In this document: one piece after another, positions 1 through 5,779 of the stretch | Layout: the number at the start of each line of letters is the position of its first letter | Numbering within the stretch: position 1 is the stretch's first letter | Source of the DNA: Flavobacterium sp. | GTDB taxonomy: Bacteria > Bacteroidota > Bacteroidia > Flavobacteriales > Flavobacteriaceae | Assembly: GCA_024642295.1 (NCBI GenBank) | Contig: JAHEBK010000058.1 | Coordinates: forward strand, 1-8,457 | Direction: 5' to 3' | DNA: 8,457 nucleotides | The notes under the pieces: generated by a model | Told to the model about the DNA's origin: nothing | Databases searched by the model: none | What the model saw: only the letters and a program-made list of their open reading frames with translations | Position numbers and translations under genes: made by a program

Positions 1-196
1 TGCTAGTAAAGAACAAGTCGCTAAAATGCTCCAACAACTTTTAGGGCTAAAAGAATTGCCTAAAAATCTCGATTCCACAGATGGATTAGCCGCAGCGGTT
101 TGTCATTTTTTCAATTCTGGAAAAGTTGAGATTGGAAAAAGTTATTCAAGTTGGGATGCTTTTGTAAAACAAAATGAAGAAAGAGTTAAAAAGTAG
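1..196 (+). CDS. ruvC: RuvC Holliday junction resolvase, C-terminal part (5' truncated by window)
   Basis: RuvC is the endonuclease that cuts Holliday junctions symmetrically, working with RuvAB in recombinational repair. Only the last 64 codons are visible, in the frame starting at base 2 and ending with TAG at 194-196. The visible peptide begins ASKEQVAKML and contains LDSTDGLAAAVCH. This matches the family's C-terminal active-site helix, in which the third and fourth catalytic carboxylates sit as DxxD (bases 71-82). The S/T-K-x-Q-V segment before it is also typical of RuvC. The rest of the RNase H-like fold, with the first two acidic residues, lies upstream of the window. No convincing terminator follows: the TTTTC/GAAAA stem near 198-211 is short and has no T-run. 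The assignment is motif-based but the pattern is distinctive. Confidence 0.9.
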   Translation, partial: ASKEQVAKMLQQLLGLKELPKNLDSTDGLAAAVCHFFNSGKVEIGKSYSSWDAFVKQNEERVKK

Positions 197-212
197 TTTT
201 CTTTGCGAAAAA

Positions 213-245
213 TATTGTACAATCTTAGTTTTTCATGTATTTTTG
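213..245 (+). promoter_or_regulatory. Bacteroidota-type promoter for the T9SS cargo gene
   Basis: TATTTTTG at 238-245 matches the -7 consensus TAnnTTTG exactly. A TTG at 215-217 lies 20 bases upstream, as expected for the -33 element (consensus TTTG, usual spacing about 19). Transcription would start near 251-253 and leave a leader of roughly 105 bases before the ATG at 360. No riboswitch or strong hairpin was recognised in that leader. The match is direct; promoter activity is inferred. Confidence 0.6.
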
Positions 246-359
246 ACCTGTATTTTAATTTACATTAACTATTGTGTAGTTTGTCGATTTTTTTCTTCAA
301 AATAACACATCCTAATATAATTTAGTACATTTAATAAAATCACCCTAAATCTTAAAATT

Positions 360-1991
360 ATGGAAAAAAAATTATTTTATAACCTACTACTTATCTTAGG
401 TTTATTTTTAGTGTCCGAAAGTTTTTATGCACAAAATCCAGGTGGTGTTACAGGAACAAATCTTTGGTTAAAAGCTAATGCTGGTACAACAAATTCAGGA
501 AGTGATTTAACAGGCTGGACAGATCAAACGGGCACAAATACTTTTGCTGTTAACGGAACGCCAGGTTTTCAAACAAATGCTATCAACTTTAATCCAATTG
601 TATCTTTTGACAATACCGATGCAAACACTGTTTTGCCTACCAATAGATTAGATGGAAATACCCCGATTTCATATGTAGATGGTTTTGCTGTTTTCAAAAA
701 AAATGCTGCCGATAGTGGAGTACTTCTTGGAAATGTCGTAGATCCAATTGTAAATTATGGGATGGCTATTTTTTCAGGATTTAATGGTGATGATTTATGG
801 ATAGGAGCTGGAGGCCAGTTAATGTATCAAAAATTTACAAACCCTTTACTAGACCCTTCTAGTAATAAGTGTGTTATTGTAAATATGGACGTGTCCTTAC
901 CAACTTCGCCTTATTCAACAGCAACCTTAAATGGTGAAGTTCAAACACTAACCCCTACAGGTGAAGACCTCAATAATTCTTATGCATTGACTCCTATGAT
1001 TGGAGGAACATATAACGGAACAGTTAGTACTGTTGGATTTAAATATTTTAGAGGTGATGTAGCCGAGATGATTTCATTTCCATCAAGTTTGTCGAGTACT
1101 GATAAATCAAAAGTTGTAACCTATCTTGCTATCAAATATGGTATTTCTTTAGCAACAACTCCAATTTCATCACCTCCTTACCGTAATTCTAATGGAACGG
1201 AAATTAGACCTGCAGATTTTGCTCATCCTTATGATATTTTTGGTATAGGAAAAGACGACAATAGTGGCTTGAATCAAACAACTTCCAACAGTATTAATAC
1301 CGGTAGTGGAAATGGAACTGGACAATCTGGCAAAGGAAATATTGTATTAGGAGCTGCAAGTTCGTTAGACAATGGAGATTTTTTACTAGTAGGTCATGAC
1401 AATGGAGGCTTAACAGAACAAACAACAGATTTACCAAATTCTTTAACAGGCAAAAAACGTTTGGCAAGAGAATGGAAAGTGAATCATACTGGTGATGTAG
1501 GAACTGTTGATTTCTCGTTCAGCACCCTAGGGCTATCATTAACTGGAACAAATGCATCCGACTTCAAACTTTTGATAGATACAGATGGTAATGGTGATTT
1601 TACTAATGGAACAGTTACTATTGTAGATGCAAGTTCATATTCTGGTAACAATTTAATTTTTAACAGTTTATCTTTATCCAATAATGCTATTTTCACTTTC
1701 GTAACAGGCAACGATTCTTCACTTTCAACATCTACTTTCGATTTAAATCAACTGGTATTGTATCCAAATCCTCTTGCAAAAGGTAAATCACAAGAATTTA
1801 TTCTTAAAGGAATTGCAAACAATGCAACTGTGGTATTGAATAATGCTTTGGGACAGAAACTATCTATTGAGATTGAAAGAAGTGAGAACATATATAAGAT
1901 TAAACCAACTAAACAATTAAGTTCAGGGGTTTATTTTGTAACCGTATCGCAAGATGGTGTTAATTCTCAAATTAAATTAATTGTGGAGTGA
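360..1991 (+). CDS. Exported T9SS type A sorting-domain protein with LamG-like/DUF8202-type region
   Basis: A 543-residue protein predicted to cross the inner membrane by Sec and the outer membrane by the type IX system, ending on the surface or in the medium. Residues 1-24 form a signal peptide: lysines, a Leu-rich core, then YAQ with likely cleavage after A24. NLWLKANAG (34-42) and GWTDQTG (52-58) resemble the opening of concanavalin/LamG-like domains in flavobacterial cargo proteins. FRGDVAEMISF (230-240) and YLAIKYGISL (255-264), followed by FGIGKDD and REWKV (370-374), are typical of the DUF8202 type found in these proteins. The C-terminus (about 466-543) starts LYPNP and contains GVYFV, the hallmark of a type A sorting domain that is removed after secretion. 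No catalytic motif was seen, so adhesion or carbohydrate binding is only a guess. It has its own promoter and terminator and so appears monocistronic, unrelated to the flanking ruvC and hemW. Confidence 0.88.
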   Translation: MEKKLFYNLLLILGLFLVSESFYAQNPGGVTGTNLWLKANAGTTNSGSDLTGWTDQTGTNTFAVNGTPGFQTNAINFNPIVSFDNTDANTVLPTNRLDGNTPISYVDGFAVFKKNAADSGVLLGNVVDPIVNYGMAIFSGFNGDDLWIGAGGQLMYQKFTNPLLDPSSNKCVIVNMDVSLPTSPYSTATLNGEVQTLTPTGEDLNNSYALTPMIGGTYNGTVSTVGFKYFRGDVAEMISFPSSLSSTDKSKVVTYLAIKYGISLATTPISSPPYRNSNGTEIRPADFAHPYDIFGIGKDDNSGLNQTTSNSINTGSGNGTGQSGKGNIVLGAASSLDNGDFLLVGHDNGGLTEQTTDLPNSLTGKKRLAREWKVNHTGDVGTVDFSFSTLGLSLTGTNASDFKLLIDTDGNGDFTNGTVTIVDASSYSGNNLIFNSLSLSNNAIFTFVTGNDSSLSTSTFDLNQLVLYPNPLAKGKSQEFILKGIANNATVVLNNALGQKLSIEIERSENIYKIKPTKQLSSGVYFVTVSQDGVNSQIKLIVE

Positions 1992-2027
1992 TAAAAAAAT
2001 CACCTTGTACATAAATTAAAGAAACTT

Positions 2028-2063
2028 AAATCGGAATAAATAAATTTTATTCCGATTTTTTTT
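2028..2063 (+). terminator. Rho-independent terminator after the T9SS cargo gene
   Basis: A perfect 13-bp inverted repeat (2028-2040 with 2046-2058, core ATCGGAATAAA) encloses the 5-base loop TAAAT. It runs into eight consecutive T residues (2056-2063). It lies 37 bases after the stop codon and isolates hemW from upstream transcription. The opposite strand has only a short T-run, so it should work mainly on the plus strand. Confidence 0.85.
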
Positions 2064-2077
2064 ATCCAATATTAAAC

Positions 2078-2085
2078 TTATTTTG
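2078..2085 (+). promoter_or_regulatory. Possible -7 element for hemW
   Basis: TTATTTTG at 2078-2085 matches TAnnTTTG except at the second base. It lies 13 bases before the hemW ATG, so the transcript would have a very short leader. No clear -33 TTG is present at the expected distance, which is occupied by the T-run of the upstream terminator. The terminator implies that hemW needs its own promoter, which is the main support. Confidence 0.35.
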
Positions 2086-2098
2086 CAGTTATTTTATT

Positions 2099-3262
2099 AT
2101 GTCCGGAATTTATATTCATATCCCTTTTTGCAAGCAGGCCTGTCATTACTGCGACTTTCATTTCTCGACTTCGATGAAAAAGAAAGATGAAATGGTTTTG
2201 GCTTTGGCCAAAGAAATTCGCTTGCGCAAAAAAGAATCTGGCAATGACAATATTGAAACTATTTATTTTGGAGGCGGAACGCCCTCTGTACTGACCTTTG
2301 ACGAAATTAATTTCTTGATTGCAACCGTTTATGAAAACTATAATGTTGTAGAAAACCCTGAAATCACCCTTGAGGCCAATCCCGATGATTTGTCTAGCGA
2401 ACGAATTATCGAGCTTTCGGAAAGCAAAATTAATCGGTTAAGTATTGGTATTCAATCGTTTTTTGAAGAGGATTTGCAACTAATGAATCGCGCCCATAAT
2501 TCGGCTGAAGCCAAAAAATGTTTGGAGGTTGCTACACAGTATTTTGACAATATTTCACTCGATTTAATTTATGGAGTTCCGGACTCGAGCCAGAATAGCG
2601 AACAGGCGCAGCAAATGAGCAATGAAAAGTGGAAACAAAACATCGAAACTGCTTTGTCTTTTGGAATTCCACATATTTCGAGTTATGCCCTGACTGTAGA
2701 ACCCAAAACGGCGTTGAGAAAACTTATTCAAACAGGAAATATAGCCGAACCTAATGATGAAGTAGCACAGGAACATTTTATGATTTTGGTCGAGATGCTC
2801 GAAGCCAATAATTTCATACACTATGAATTGTCAAACTTTGGGAAAGAAAACTATTTTTCGAAAAATAATTCAGCGTATTGGTTGGGTAAAAAATACATCG
2901 GTATAGGTCCATCTGCACATAGTTATGATGGTGTTTCAAGAAGTTGGAATATTGCTAATAATGCCCTTTATCTAAAATCCATTCAAAAAAATCAATTACC
3001 CAACGAAGTTGAAATTTTGACTTTGGCAGACCGTTACAACGAATATATTATGACAGGTTTGCGCACCATTTGGGGAGTTGACTTAATCAGAATAGAAACC
3101 GAATTTGGAAAAACATATTTGGATTATCTCCTCAAACAAACGCAGAAATATCGCAACGACCATTTAGTTTCAATCGAAAACAATATCTTGAAACCCACTA
3201 AAAAAGGAAAGTTTTTAACCGATGGAATTGCTTCAGACTTATTTTACTTAAATTTGAAATAA
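2099..3262 (+). CDS. hemW: Radical SAM heme chaperone HemW
   Basis: HemW is a cytoplasmic heme-binding radical SAM protein that delivers heme to target hemoproteins. It was long mislabelled as oxygen-independent coproporphyrinogen III oxidase. The 387 residues fit the family length. The 4Fe-4S/SAM motif CX3CX2C is at C11, C15 and C18, followed by F20. A true HemN has a fourth cysteine there, so HemW is favoured over HemN. Other radical SAM landmarks are YFGGGTPS (56-63), LEANPDD (91-97), RLSIGIQSF (113-121) and LDLIYGVP (154-161). The C-terminal HemN_C-like domain covers about 300-375. The ATG at 2099 puts the usual IYIHIPFC directly at the N-terminus. An odd feature is about 10 extra residues (163-172, Ser/Gln-rich) between IYGVPD and MSNEKW; see findings. 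The gene precedes the GxxExxY cassette by only 5 bases. Confidence 0.93.
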   Translation: MSGIYIHIPFCKQACHYCDFHFSTSMKKKDEMVLALAKEIRLRKKESGNDNIETIYFGGGTPSVLTFDEINFLIATVYENYNVVENPEITLEANPDDLSSERIIELSESKINRLSIGIQSFFEEDLQLMNRAHNSAEAKKCLEVATQYFDNISLDLIYGVPDSSQNSEQAQQMSNEKWKQNIETALSFGIPHISSYALTVEPKTALRKLIQTGNIAEPNDEVAQEHFMILVEMLEANNFIHYELSNFGKENYFSKNNSAYWLGKKYIGIGPSAHSYDGVSRSWNIANNALYLKSIQKNQLPNEVEILTLADRYNEYIMTGLRTIWGVDLIRIETEFGKTYLDYLLKQTQKYRNDHLVSIENNILKPTKKGKFLTDGIASDLFYLNLK

Positions 3263-3267
3263 AAGAA

Positions 3268-3310
3268 TTAACCGCAAAGGGCGCAAAGGATTTCGCAAAG
3301 AACACAAAGG
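3268..3310 (+). repeat. Left arm: four CGCAAAG-like units, inverted copy of right arm
   Basis: CGCAAAG occurs at 3273-3279, 3282-3288 and 3294-3300, and the variant CACAAAG at 3303-3309. Start-to-start spacings are 9, 12 and 9, so the arm is two degenerate copies of a 21-base unit, each holding a pair of heptamers. The outer 17 bases are perfectly inverted in the right arm. The arm also forms the leader of the GxxExxY gene, whose ATG is at 3322. Confidence 0.85.
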
Positions 3311-3321
3311 TTTTACTAAAT

Positions 3322-3699
3322 ATGACTGAAAACGAACTTTCAAGAATAGTATTTGATGCAGCTTTAAAAGTACATCGAAATTTAGGACCTGGACTTCTGG
3401 AAAATTCTTATGAAGAATGTTTGTTTTATGAATTAAATAAAATAGGATTAATAATAGAACGACAAAAAGCATTACCTCTATTTTATGAAGAAATAAAATT
3501 AGACATTGGTTATAGAGTTGATATCATTATTGAAAACAAATTAATTATAGAATTAAAAGCAGTAGAATCCCTAAATGATATTCATTTTGCTCAATTATTG
3601 ACTTATTTAAAATTATCTAATTGCAAATTGGGAATGTTGATAAACTTCAATGTACTTTTATTAAAAAATGGAGTAAAACGTGTAGTAAATAATCTTTAG
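3322..3699 (+). CDS. GxxExxY family protein, PD-(D/E)XK nuclease-like
   Basis: A 125-residue protein of the GxxExxY family, placed in the PD-(D/E)XK nuclease superfamily (PDDEXK_3 type); its biological role is unknown. The name motif is visible as GLLENSY (24-30). A plausible nuclease core follows: YRVD (64-67), then IELKA (76-80), giving D67, E77 and K79 as the D...ExK triad, with HFAQLLTYL (88-96) matching the usual Q-x-x-x-Y helix. GMLINF (104-109) is the family's late beta-strand. The length is normal and all key residues are present, so it appears intact. It is the only gene inside the inverted CGCAAAG arms and shares no evident pathway with hemW or the cyclase. No good promoter was seen directly upstream, so it may rely on hemW read-through. 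Family assignment is firm; nuclease activity and substrate are inference. Confidence 0.9.
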   Translation: MTENELSRIVFDAALKVHRNLGPGLLENSYEECLFYELNKIGLIIERQKALPLFYEEIKLDIGYRVDIIIENKLIIELKAVESLNDIHFAQLLTYLKLSNCKLGMLINFNVLLLKNGVKRVVNNL

Positions 3700-3717
3700 A
3701 AAATTTAATACTATACA

Positions 3718-3770
3718 CTTTGCGTCCTTTGCGTAAAGTGAATAAAGATCTTAGCGCCCTTTGCGGTTAA
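3718..3770 (-). repeat. Right arm: four CTTTGCG units, inverted copy of left arm
   Basis: Read on the plus strand, CTTTGCG occurs at 3718-3724, 3727-3733 and 3759-3765, with a one-mismatch copy CTTAGCG at 3750-3756. Spacings are 9, 23 and 9. Each half keeps the paired architecture of the left arm, but the two pairs lie 11 bases further apart. Bases 3754-3770 are the exact reverse complement of 3268-3284. The arm ends 6 bases before the cyclase ATG and so supplies that gene's upstream region. Confidence 0.85.
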
Positions 3771-3776
3771 AAAATT

Positions 3777-4529
3777 ATGATAGCAACAATAAACAACTTT
3801 CAAGTCGACTTATCAAAGCCAATCGATATTTCGATTCCACTGACAAATACAGTAGAAAATCCAATTGCTTGGTATTTAGGGAAACCCGAAATTAATCCCG
3901 TTGTTTTTGGAGATTGGACTGGAAGTGTAATCAAAGGTGCCTCCACAAATTTCAATACCATTCAATTCAATCCACATGCTCACGGAACACATACTGAATG
4001 TTTGGGACATATTACTCGTGATTTTTATAGTATCAACCAGTCACTCAAAACGTTTTTCTTTTGGGCACAATTAATTTCAATTCAGCCCGAATCACTAGGC
4101 GATGACTGGGTAATTACAAGCAATCAGCTTCAACAAGCTTTAGAGGGCAAAATAACAGATGCAGTTGTTATAAGAACACTGCCTAATGAAAATGATAAAC
4201 TATCAAAAAAATATTCGAACACCAATCCACCCTATTTATCGGAGGAAGCAGCGGTATTCCTTCGCAAAAGCGGCATAAAACACCTTTTAATTGACTTACC
4301 AAGCGTTGACAAAGAGCACGATAAAGGGAAATTAATAGCACACAAAGCCTTTTGGAATGTTACTGATGTAAATAATTTGAATTCGGATGCACGATTTGAT
4401 TGCACGATTACTGAAATGATTTTTGTGCCAAACGAAATCATAGATGGTCATTATCTTTTGAACTTACAAATTGTTTCTTTTGAAAACGATGCCAGTCCGA
4501 GCAAACCCATTTTATATGCTATTATATAA
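3777..4529 (+). CDS. Cyclase family protein (kynurenine formamidase-like metal hydrolase)
   Basis: A 250-residue cytoplasmic protein of the cyclase/KynB-like metal-dependent hydrolase family, whose members hydrolyse amides such as N-formylkynurenine. The opening DLSKPIDISIPL (11-22) is the family's N-terminal strand. AHGTHTECLGH (68-78) corresponds to the metal-binding motif HxGTHxDxPxH of kynurenine formamidases. Here the first His position is Ala68 (with His at 67 and 69), the Asp position is Glu74, and Pro is replaced. LLIDLPSVD (170-178), H189 and E213 fit the later conserved region. The altered motif suggests a subgroup whose substrate may differ, so no kyn symbol is given. The upstream region is the right arm of the GxxExxY cassette. 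The next gene starts 16 bases downstream on the same strand, suggesting a two-gene transcript. Confidence 0.85.
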   Translation: MIATINNFQVDLSKPIDISIPLTNTVENPIAWYLGKPEINPVVFGDWTGSVIKGASTNFNTIQFNPHAHGTHTECLGHITRDFYSINQSLKTFFFWAQLISIQPESLGDDWVITSNQLQQALEGKITDAVVIRTLPNENDKLSKKYSNTNPPYLSEEAAVFLRKSGIKHLLIDLPSVDKEHDKGKLIAHKAFWNVTDVNNLNSDARFDCTITEMIFVPNEIIDGHYLLNLQIVSFENDASPSKPILYAII

Positions 4530-4545
4530 CTTTTAGATTTGAAAG

Positions 4546-4917
4546 ATGAATTTAGAAACCTATTACGAATACTGTTTGTCTAAAAAAGGCGTCACGGAAC
4601 ATTTCCCTTTTAATGAGGATGCATTGGTATTTAAAGTAGGCGAAAAAATGTTTGCTTTAAGTTCGTTACAACTATGGGAAATAGGAACTCCGTCTGTTAA
4701 TTTAAAATGCAATCCTGAACGATCACTGGAGCTGCGAGCGGAATATGATGCCATACAACCGGGCTATCACATGAGTAAAGTCCATTGGAATACTATTGCT
4801 ATCAACCAAGATGTCTCGGATAATATGATTAAAGAGTTAATCGACCATTCTTATGATTTGGTTTTTAAAAGTTTAACAAAAAAAATACAAATCGAAATTA
4901 CTGAAATTGAGAATTAG
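4546..4917 (+). CDS. MmcQ/YjbR family protein
   Basis: A 123-residue protein of the MmcQ/YjbR family, a CyaY-like alpha/beta fold often annotated as DNA-binding, although the function of most members is not established. Visible landmarks are HFPFNEDALVFKVGEKMFAL (19-38), VNLKCNPERSLELRAEY (51-67) and PGYHMSKVHWNT (72-83), all diagnostic of the family. The length is typical and there is no signal peptide or membrane segment. It begins 16 bases after the cyclase stop with no promoter-like element between, so the two genes probably share a transcript. No terminator was seen after it; the next gene has its own candidate promoter 5 bases past this stop codon. Confidence 0.9.
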   Translation: MNLETYYEYCLSKKGVTEHFPFNEDALVFKVGEKMFALSSLQLWEIGTPSVNLKCNPERSLELRAEYDAIQPGYHMSKVHWNTIAINQDVSDNMIKELIDHSYDLVFKSLTKKIQIEITEIEN

Positions 4918-4921
4918 CCAT

Positions 4922-4929
4922 TACATTTG
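4922..4929 (+). promoter_or_regulatory. Candidate -7 element upstream of the PH/SHOCT gene
   Basis: TACATTTG matches TAnnTTTG exactly and lies 49 bases before the ATG at 4979, which would give a leader of about 43 bases. The nearest TTG upstream (4907-4909) is only 12 bases away, shorter than the usual -33 spacing, so support rests on the -7 match and its position just after the previous stop codon. Confidence 0.45.
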
Positions 4930-4978
4930 TTTCAAATTTTGGAAGAAAAATAAAAGCTAAAAATCATCCCATAACAGC

Positions 4979-5656
4979 ATGAAAGAACAACTTAAAAAGT
5001 TTTTGAACGAAAATCAAGATCCTAAAGCAATAGAAAAAATCACTTCAAAATTGCAGGATTTGTTAATGAAAAATGAAGAAGTAGGTTATATTGGCGTTCA
5101 AAAAAAGCCCGCTATTACGGTTTTTCCTGATAGTATTGTTTTGACTAACAAACGTATAATTCTTTGTACACCAAAGAATCTAGGACTTTCAATGGATTTT
5201 GTAGATTATGATTGGGAAGATGTTGCAGCCTCTTTTGTGAAAGAAAATCTATTGGGTTCTGAATTTTCATTTTCAACCAAAAGCGAACTAACTATTTCTA
5301 TCGATTATATCCCAAAAACTCAGGCTCGAAAATTATACACCTTTGCCAAAGAGCAATTAGATAATTTAAAAAACACAACTGCTACAACAGGAAATCCTGT
5401 TCAAGCTGTTATTGAAGCCGCAATAGAAGAAATGGAAACGGAAGAAGTAACCCATTTTGCCGAAATTGTTCCTTCAATACCGCCTGAATTCCAATCAACA
5501 CAAACGGAAGTTCTTTCGCATGAAAAAGCATTTGCCGAATTATCTCAAGACGAACTTTTTGAAAAATTACAGAATTACAAAAAACTCCTCGACAACGGAT
5601 TAATCCTTCAAGGAGAATACGATGCTTTTAAGAAAGAAATCTTAAGCTATATGTAA
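4979..5656 (+). CDS. Bacterial PH domain protein with C-terminal SHOCT domain
   Basis: A 225-residue protein without signal peptide or membrane segment. Residues about 1-32 are a charged helical lead. About 33-130 form a bacterial PH-like domain: VGYIGVQKKPAITVFPDSIVLTNKRIIL (35-62), then a DYDWEDV strand (77-82) and a closing helix rich in Lys/Gln. Residues 131-185 are a low-complexity Thr/Glu-rich linker. The C-terminus (about 190-225, DELFEKLQNYKKLLDNGLIL followed by EYDAFKKEIL) is a SHOCT domain, a short helical module usually found at the ends of otherwise unrelated proteins and thought to mediate oligomerisation. The architecture is recognised in bacteria but has no defined cellular role. 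It seems to be transcribed alone and converges on the ABC permease gene, sharing the terminator between them. Confidence 0.82.
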   Translation: MKEQLKKFLNENQDPKAIEKITSKLQDLLMKNEEVGYIGVQKKPAITVFPDSIVLTNKRIILCTPKNLGLSMDFVDYDWEDVAASFVKENLLGSEFSFSTKSELTISIDYIPKTQARKLYTFAKEQLDNLKNTTATTGNPVQAVIEAAIEEMETEEVTHFAEIVPSIPPEFQSTQTEVLSHEKAFAELSQDELFEKLQNYKKLLDNGLILQGEYDAFKKEILSYM

Positions 5657-5730
5657 ATTTAAGTTTACTTAGTTCACAGTCAACTATAGTTAGCAAAGAA
5701 CGGTAACACTAAATAAATTATTAAACTATC

Positions 5731-5768
5731 AAAGAGTTTATTGAAATTCGTTTCGATAAACTCTTTTT
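5731..5768 (+). terminator. Intrinsic terminator between convergent genes
   Basis: AAAGAGTTTATTGAAA (5731-5746) pairs with 5751-5766 over 16 positions, 15 Watson-Crick plus one G-U wobble in the plus-strand RNA. The loop is TTCG, and a run of five T residues ends at 5768. It ends transcripts of the PH/SHOCT gene. On the minus strand the stem has an A-C mismatch and only three T residues follow, so stopping of the permease transcript would be weaker. Confidence 0.75.
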
Positions 5769-5779
5769 ACATACAAATA

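Larger units (their letters stand above)
3268..3770. mobile_element. GxxExxY cassette bounded by CGCAAAG-type inverted terminal arms
   Basis: The 503-bp segment begins with TTAACCGCAAAGGGCGC (3268-3284) and ends with its exact reverse complement (3754-3770). Extended to 21 bases, 20 match. Between the arms lies one gene of the GxxExxY family and nothing else. The segment starts 5 bases after the hemW stop and ends 6 bases before the next start codon. It therefore looks like a self-contained insertion in an intergenic gap. No transposase is present and no clear target-site duplication could be read: the flanks are AAAGAA on the left and AAAATT on the right. Calling it mobile is inference. It could instead be a static repeat family that accompanies these genes. 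Confidence 0.6.

Noticed and set aside
201..207. A single CTTTGCG heptamer just after the ruvC stop, same as the units in the cassette arms
   Set aside because: It stands alone, with no second unit 9 bases away and no inverted partner nearby. A lone 7-mer is compatible with chance.
197..212. TTTTC/GAAAA stem as a ruvC terminator
   Set aside because: The stem is only 5 bp, contains no strong GC pairs and is not followed by a T-run.
276..325. Alternative promoter elements nearer the T9SS gene (TAGTTTG near 277, TAATTTAG near 318)
   Set aside because: Each departs from TAnnTTTG and lacks a correctly spaced -33 element. The 213-245 candidate is better.
2564..2821. Minus-strand open frame of 85 codons inside hemW
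   Set aside because: It lies entirely antisense to a well-supported gene and shows no family motif.
3248..3472. Minus-strand open frame of 74 codons overlapping the left arm
   Set aside because: It is antisense to the hemW end and the GxxExxY gene, has no recognisable motif and is low-complexity Leu/Phe-rich, so it is a shadow frame.
3262..3776. Target-site duplication around the GxxExxY cassette
   Set aside because: The flanks are both A-rich (AAAGAA on the left, AAAATT on the right) but no direct repeat abuts both ends, so none can be claimed.
5682..5691. AACTATAGTT, a perfect 10-base palindrome after the PH/SHOCT gene
   Set aside because: Short palindromes are common in AT-rich DNA. It has no partner, no flanking symmetry and no nearby promoter to regulate.
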